Below are positions 57,894-64,000 of a stretch of 64,000 bases of DNA, piece after piece. Every line of letters starts with the position of its first letter. The stretch's first letter is position 1. The translations under genes and the position numbers were made by a program. Source of the stretch: Crocodylus rhombifer. Its lineage: Eukaryota; Chordata; Crocodylia; Crocodylidae. The notes beneath the pieces were generated by a model. That model made no database searches, had not been told where the DNA came from, and saw only the letters and a program-made list of their open reading frames with translations. Location: positions 496,001 through 560,000 of the forward strand of contig JAVSML010024430.1 in NCBI GenBank assembly GCA_038503035.1, read 5' to 3'.

Positions 57894-60060
57894 GTAGGAG
57901 CGCGGGGCGGATTTAGCTGCCGGGAGGCACGTACCCGCCCCTCCCCCGCCTCCCGTGCAAGCCACCTGAGCCTGGGGGGAGATAGACGGGTACTCGGGGG
58001 AGGACGGTTCTTAGCCCGTTTCCCAACCTGTAGGGCTGGAGTTGGGGGGCAGATGCCTGTCGGGAGGCAGCTCCTAACAGGGAGTGCCTGGCTGGTCGGG
58101 TGGGGGCGGGCTGTGGCTGCCACTCTAAGAGCCTCTGCAGAGTTTTCTCCCTTCCTGCTCCCAAGGAAGCAGATGGGTTCCCCTGAGGGTAGCAGTGCCA
58201 AAGCTGCAGGAGTGGGACAGTGCCAGCATATGGCTCTGGTATGTTGAGGGACCCTGCTGCCAGGTTGGGCCTGTAAACCAGCCCCAAGTGCTAGGTCCAG
58301 CTGCTCTGTGTGCTGGCTCAGTCTGGATGCAGCCTTTGGGTGCAAGAATTGAGTAATGGGTGAATAGCAGTGGCGTTTGCTGCTGGAGGCATTCTCAGAG
58401 CCACATTCAGGTAGTGATCGGTGCTGCCACGTTTCTGGACCCCTGCAGAGTCCCATGGGCCAGATGAGTCAGCTCTGCCAGTTGGGCTTTGAGCCCCACT
58501 TCAGTGTTTATGCGCTTTTGACAGACATGGTCTGTTATTACAGCTGAGAGTTCACCTCCCTCGCTGTGACAGGCAGCACAGGTGGGAGCATCAGGGTGGG
58601 GGATCGGGATAGAGAACGACACGGCGATATGCAGCTGTGTGATTTGGATTTGGAAAAAGGGAAGCATTAGGTTGTGACATAAGGTAAAGGAAAGGGAGGG
58701 AAGGAAATGCAATGGATAGTCAGCTTTACTAGCAGCATTGCAACTTTGCCCTAGAATACAAGAAGCTGAAACCTAGCCAAAAGAGGGCAAATAACTATGC
58801 TTTTCACTTGTGCCTTGGAAACCATAGCTGAAACGAAACTTCAGGATTCAAAGGTTTTGGCACTGGGTATTTGCGTGGAAATTACAGCCTTTAGGTTGGC
58901 AAAGTAGTTCATGAGCAAAGAAAATGTGATATCTCTCCTCTTTTTACCAACATCTGGAAGAAAGTTCCTCAAAGAATTTTAATTTCCTCCCACTTGCAAC
59001 AGCAAGCCATGTTTTCCTTTTTGTCTGATTTCAGGCAAAAGTTGACATTTGCATGTAGATGCCGCTAATAGTGGCTGGAGTCCAGACTTGTAGCATATGG
59101 AGGCCTACAAGATTGTTATCCAGTTCTTCAGCTTGTTGCTTTGCTTGTGTCTGAGTAATTTATAAGTTGAGATGGATGGTGTGCCTGTCACAACGGCTTA
59201 AGGGGGGGGAGATACAAAATACATGTCTTCCCAGCCAAATCAGGTCAACTAAAATCAGGTGAAAAGATGGCTTCTCTTCTCCGCCAATTTTTGTTTATTG
59301 TAGTGATCTTTGGGGTAAGGGAATGGGGTTGGATTTACTGGTACCACTATTATACTTGTATACCACAGCAGAAGTAGGGAACAGGAATGCTGGGTGGAAG
59401 AGAGATGGGAAGAGACTATAGAAACCAGGCAGGTGGCTTAAAAGTAGGTGCTAGCTGCCCTCCATTGCCTGACATCATCTTCCAAAAAGGGAGTGCTCCT
59501 GCAGTGGAGGCAGGTAGAAAATCCCTCTCACCACTTCACTTCTTTTCCAATCTCTGGCCTCTCCAGATACTGCTCTTTATCGCTATTAAACTGCAAGAAG
59601 AAGAACATTCATAAATGTGCCAGAAGACAACCCTTGTAGTTCAGCTTCTTTTTGTTCTGTTTGTTTGTGTCTTGTTGTTATCCCAAAAATCCTGCATGAG
59701 CAGGATGAGCGATATCAGCAGTTGCATATTGTTGTAGGGGTCGTGCTCAGGAGAGATGTGGTGCTCTACTCTAAAGAGCGATACACCACAGGTTAGAACT
59801 GCTTCTTTATCAGAGTGCGTTTTGGAAATATAATCTCCTGTTCTGTCACTTCAAAGCCAGAAAATGAACGTTCATCTGAGCTTCACATTACAGAAATAAG
59901 TTACTCTGAGATGCATGTCAACTGCAAAAGCAGAAAATACCGTCCTTTTTCTGTCCTCGTTAAAAATGGCTGTATTTCCATATGACTTTGTCAAGGGAAT
60001 TTTCCATGCCCTATCCAACAGTAGATGGAAGCTTTCTTGGCTAACTAGCATACCCTAATG

Positions 60061-60280
60061 CAGGGGTAGACAACCCCTGGCATGGGTTCCAAAGCGTGGC
60101 ACACGAAAGCGTTATGCTTGGCACATGCACCTTGAAACAGATGGAGGGGCTGGGGCTGTACTGCCACAACAAGGATCGGGCTCCACACAGCTCACATGCT
60201 GTCCGTCCTGGCGCACCAACATCCTACATGTGAGGTTGTGGGTGTTTTGGCATTCTGCCCAAAAACACTGCCAACCCCTG
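60061..60280. mobile_element. hAT MITE, 220 bp
   Basis: Begins CAGGGGTAGACAACCCCTG and ends CTGCCAACCCCTG, giving inverted ends. The flanks CCCTAATG (60,053-60,060) and CTCTAATG (60,281-60,288) form an 8-bp target duplication with one mismatch. Confidence 0.8.
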
Positions 60281-60719
60281 CTCTAATGTATCATTTGCTA
60301 TATAACTGAAGAGCATAACTAGTTTCTAGTCTTCCTGGTTGTTAAGGTAATCCTTAATTCATAAAACAGGAGTAAAATGAAAAAGTACCCCCCCCCCCCC
60401 CCCCGAGTCTGTGACCAGACTACTCTAGCGCCTCTGCTGCTATTTCACAGCATTGCCAGACACCAGTAAATTAAAATTTTCTCAGCTTGACTACTGCAGT
60501 TCAGACCCCTGTGAGCAGCAGTGATGCTGTCAAGAATTGCATTGTTTTCACAGTGCTGCTGCCTAGGAAAACTGCAGAGCAGCAGTCTAATAAAGGAATT
60601 CTTTGAGATGAGGCATATCCCCAAAATGATGTTTGGGACCTTTTTCCCTCTTCACAGTAAATAGGAAATGCTTAAAGCAGGAGTAAAAGCAAACACTTTT
60701 CTCTTAAATATAATAGGGG

Positions 60720-60896
60720 TATAGGTCATAGCGGTGTTGGTCTAAGGACATAGGTAGACAAGGTTCTTTGGGTAAATCTGATATCTTTATTAGACCAACT
60801 CAAATAGTTTGAAAAAATGCAAAGAAGAATTTTTCCAACTATTTGAGTTGATTTAATAAAAGATACCAGATTTACCCAAAGAACCTTGTCTGCCTG
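60720..60896. mobile_element. Penelope-like terminal hairpin
   Basis: The left arm 60,752-60,816 (ACAAGGTTCTTTGGGTAAATC, then GATATC and TTATTAGACCAACTC) is inverted at 60,830-60,894. Both arms are the terminal sequence of the Penelope-like family at 51,405 and 56,205. Upstream, CATAGCGGTGTTGGTCTAAGG is another sequence typical of that family's ends. No coding sequence remains. Confidence 0.72.
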
Positions 60897-63232
60897 TTAA
60901 ATGTAACACATTCTTTCTAGCTGGAGGCTGATAGAAAATACAGAGCCCTCCCACTTGAACAGCATCGAGACGAAACCCAGGAAAAAGCCTAGTATACCAT
61001 CATCTTTCCTAGCAGCTAAGGGAGAAGTAGTTGGATATATCGATATTTTCCTTGGTTCAGTGTAAAAAGGGGATGATTGGACAAGAAGGGAAGGTTTCCA
61101 TTTTGGATAATGTTTGCTGCTTGTGAACAATCTTCAGGCAGAGTTATGTTATCTTTAAACTGCAGTTCTTTACAGTGGCGTGAAAGGCAAAAAATAAGCA
61201 CTGACCTAGTGTAGTTATCTTCCCAGAAGATGGAAAGAGCCACTTGTGGGATACTGTGCATTCAGAATCTGCACACTGCAGAATGGTATACCAGAAATAT
61301 TACATCTTTAAAAGAGAAGTCACCAGCAACTGATTTTTTTTCTCATTTGAAAAACCAGTTGTGTGCATAAGAAACAGGATAGCAGAAAAGCTTAATAGTG
61401 CACCACAGGAGGAATCTAAATATAAACAAAATTATTCAGTTAATTCGGCTGAGTGCAGTTTTAATTCTGTGGTCCTTAGTGAGGACTCCTATACCTCAAA
61501 TTCATTAGAGTACAGAAAATTTTAATTCAATGAAACATCAAAATGCAAAAACAAAATCAAATGGAAGACTCTGGAAGGCACAAATTGGAAACTAGCAGGG
61601 GTAAAAATTCCTGGGGTCTCAGCCAGGAAGGTTTCATTTTCAAGCAGTTGTTCTCGAGTCTAAATAATACCAAGAAAAAATAATGGCTGGTCTGAAGATA
61701 GTGGGTTATCTCGATTGTTGACAGTCAGTTACAGAATAATGGTGTTAGGAGACAAGAAAGTGGTATGGAATTTTGATGGAGGTTAACTTGCAAGCTATGA
61801 TTTTAGTCTCTTACAAACTGAAGTATTACCAGAACTCGGAGATGTTGTACCCTAGCTGCCAAATATACTACCAGCAAGTAACACTGTCTCTCACAAGATG
61901 TAAAGAAAATGCTCATGGATCCAATTCTGTTCTACTGAAGTAAATAACAAAACTCCTGTTGATCTAAGTGGTGTTGTTTCAAGGCTTGAGTGCAAATACA
62001 TCTTATTCTTACAGGTGTTGCCACTTAAATGTTTTATCTAACACATCTTGTCTGATAGTTCAGCTTCCAAGATCTTCACTGACCAGCAGAGTGCTGTTCT
62101 TTTGTAATGACCAATGTCGAAGGTCAGGATTGAATGTGAAAAATATCCAGTTCTTTTAAAGATCCTGGTAAAGCATATCCATAAATAAGTAGGCTTGCTT
62201 TTTGGTTTCTGATCTTGTTGCATATTAGCATTAGGTATAGTACAGATGTTCTCTGGAAGTTCTGAGGCATACCTCAATGCTTCAAATGTAAGAAAATGCA
62301 GTTGTGTGTATTCAAGGTGTTGGCAGCAAAGTGAGCACAACAGACAGCCAGGTACATGGCACAGATGCAACTGCAGGAGTAGAACAAACAAAATATAGAA
62401 AAGCACCAGATATAGTATTGAGGAAGACTCATCTGATTCTGATACGTATGTAAGGTATAGTAATGAAGCTAGTTCACTTGATTCTCTTGATGAACTTAAG
62501 AATGCTGTTACAAACTGAAGGAGAAAGGGACACTTGTTGTCTCTCTACCCTACTCATAGTAACAAATGTGCTTGTTGAAGTCAGTGATGAAATCTCTGTT
62601 CTTTTCTATGGGAGCAAGATGAGACCCAGAATATTTTGTGGGTAAAAATAGGCCAGTTGGTTATGCCAGAAGTCCTGTTGAAGCCTTGCATAGTTCTAAC
62701 TGGTGGAAGACATAGAGGGCATAGAGCTAAGAGCCTGAAAGTCTCCTGGTACCTCTTCCTCCTGCCTCTTAAAGAAAGGAAGGAGATCTTTAGGGGGAAA
62801 AAAAAACATTGTCAAATGCCCTAGGGGATTTGGAACATACCTTCTTTTGCAGGTATTGGCTTTTTTCTCTATTTGACAAACCAGGTCGGAAACATAAAAA
62901 GGTAAATGGAAAACATGGGTTATATGTAGAGAGAGACATATGGACTTATACATGTATCTGGAACTCAAACATTAGAAATATAATCAGAAAATGGCTGTTT
63001 ATGTAGATGGCTGTATTCTGTTTAAAAACGCACTGTATCTGTGCAGAAGAGTTTGATGTATGTTTGTTCCTGGCTTGAGCACTGGTAAATGTCTATATAC
63101 GATAATCTATTAATGCATAAATTTAAGTTTTGATCTCTGGAAACAAGTTGAAATACTGGAAAAATATCGTCATAGAAGTGATATGAATGAATACTGAATT
63201 AAGTGGCCAGTTATACCCTATGCTTTCATTAG

Positions 63233-63406
<174 letters not shown>

Positions 63407-64000
63407 TGAAAGCTTTTTCTGTTGTATCTGTAATAAGTGTGTGGATGGTATTAGTATTTAAATAAGACTCAAACTTTATCTCCTGTGAAATACCTGGGTA
63501 ACTTGCAAGTGTCTTTGACTCTTTGGACCTTTCATGAGCCTACCTTCTCTGGTATCCATGAGTACGCTGTCACAGAGGGTCCTCTAATTTGGAAGGTTTG
63601 CAGGCAGCATTTTAATGCAGACCGCCCTTAAATTTCTGAAATCTTTTTCCTGTTTGGCAGTAGTTTCTGTAATAGGTTGGGTACAGATCTGTATTGCACT
63701 GTAGTAGAAAAATCAGCTGTGTCACTGCATGGGGAAGATAGAGGATTTAATAGATGCTAGTAGGCAACTATTTTGCCCATCATCATCTGTCAAGAAGTGA
63801 ATCCAAAGCATTTCTGTAAAGTGCACATCATGGATGGATATAAACTAACCAAAGCACAACTTGTTGGCATGAAATGTCCCTGTTCATTGTACTAGCCTCT
63901 CACTGTGGAAAATCTGATTAACACTGTAACTCTGGGGCCACAATTTTTTAAAGTTCAGTTATTTTACTGTGGTCCTCCCGAATGTCATTGATAATCTCTG

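Larger units (their letters stand above)
57050..57960. promoter_or_regulatory. Shared CpG-island bidirectional promoter of HPS5 and GTF2H1
   Basis: About 900 bp of very GC- and CpG-rich sequence between the HPS5 first exon (minus) and the inferred GTF2H1 first exon (plus). There is no TATA box at the expected positions. It contains two TACGTCA CRE-like sites (near 57,311 and 57,344), four CACGTG E-boxes, GC boxes (GGGGCGGGG near 57,262) and CCATGGCGGC YY1-like words (near 57,691). The head-to-head order agrees with the known HPS5-GTF2H1 arrangement in mammals. Confidence 0.85.

Noticed and set aside
57286..57897. 203-codon open frame and other long frames in the CpG island (also 57,615-57,965 and 57,752-58,456)
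   Set aside because: They are Arg/Pro/Gly/Ala-rich in all frames, as expected when stop codons are scarce in CpG-rich DNA. They overlap the bidirectional promoter.

Overview
This is a vertebrate nuclear window, most likely from a crocodilian (a turtle is the main alternative). It has large introns with consensus splice sites, a CpG-island promoter, many CR1 LINEs with the sauropsid-type 3' tail, MIR and L2-like fossils, Penelope-like elements, and several hAT, Tigger and PIF/Harbinger DNA transposons. The species-level guess rests on the repeat mixture alone and is inference.

Two real genes are present, arranged head to head. HPS5 (a BLOC-2 subunit) lies on the minus strand. Its non-coding first exon is near 57,217-57,290 and its 22 coding exons run from 44,603 down to the stop codon at 12,340. 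Every intron has GT-AG ends and every phase joins. The 3,438-nt reading frame encodes 1,145 residues with no internal stop, so the gene looks complete and functional. GTF2H1 (the p62 subunit of TFIIH) starts on the plus strand. Its first coding exon, 63,248-63,401, encodes the first 51 residues, and the rest of the gene lies beyond the right edge. The two genes share a GC-rich bidirectional promoter at about 57,050-57,960 that holds four CACGTG E-boxes.

Layout. 1-10,200: intergenic DNA downstream of HPS5, mostly transposon fossils (Harbinger; a CR1 at 2.77-4.98 kb; a 39-nt G tract; a decayed near-complete CR1 at 5.66-8.89 kb). 10,200-12,340: HPS5 3' UTR with MIR fossils. 12,340-44,665: HPS5 coding exons and introns, with many intronic insertions: CR1s, an L2-like reverse transcriptase, hAT and Tigger MITEs, and foldback elements. 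44,665-57,217: HPS5 intron 1. It is dominated by a 6.9-kb hAT transposon (46,465-53,400) with an exact 8-bp target duplication, which itself carries a CR1 and a palindromic Penelope-like element. 57,050-57,960: shared CpG island. 57,960-64,000: GTF2H1 intron 1, first coding exon and the start of intron 2.

I see no host gene other than HPS5 and GTF2H1, and no tRNA, rRNA or CRISPR. The most notable observations are the E-box (CLEAR/M-box type) cluster in the promoter of a lysosome-related-organelle gene, the nested hAT/CR1/Penelope assembly, and a family of short derivatives sharing the hAT termini.
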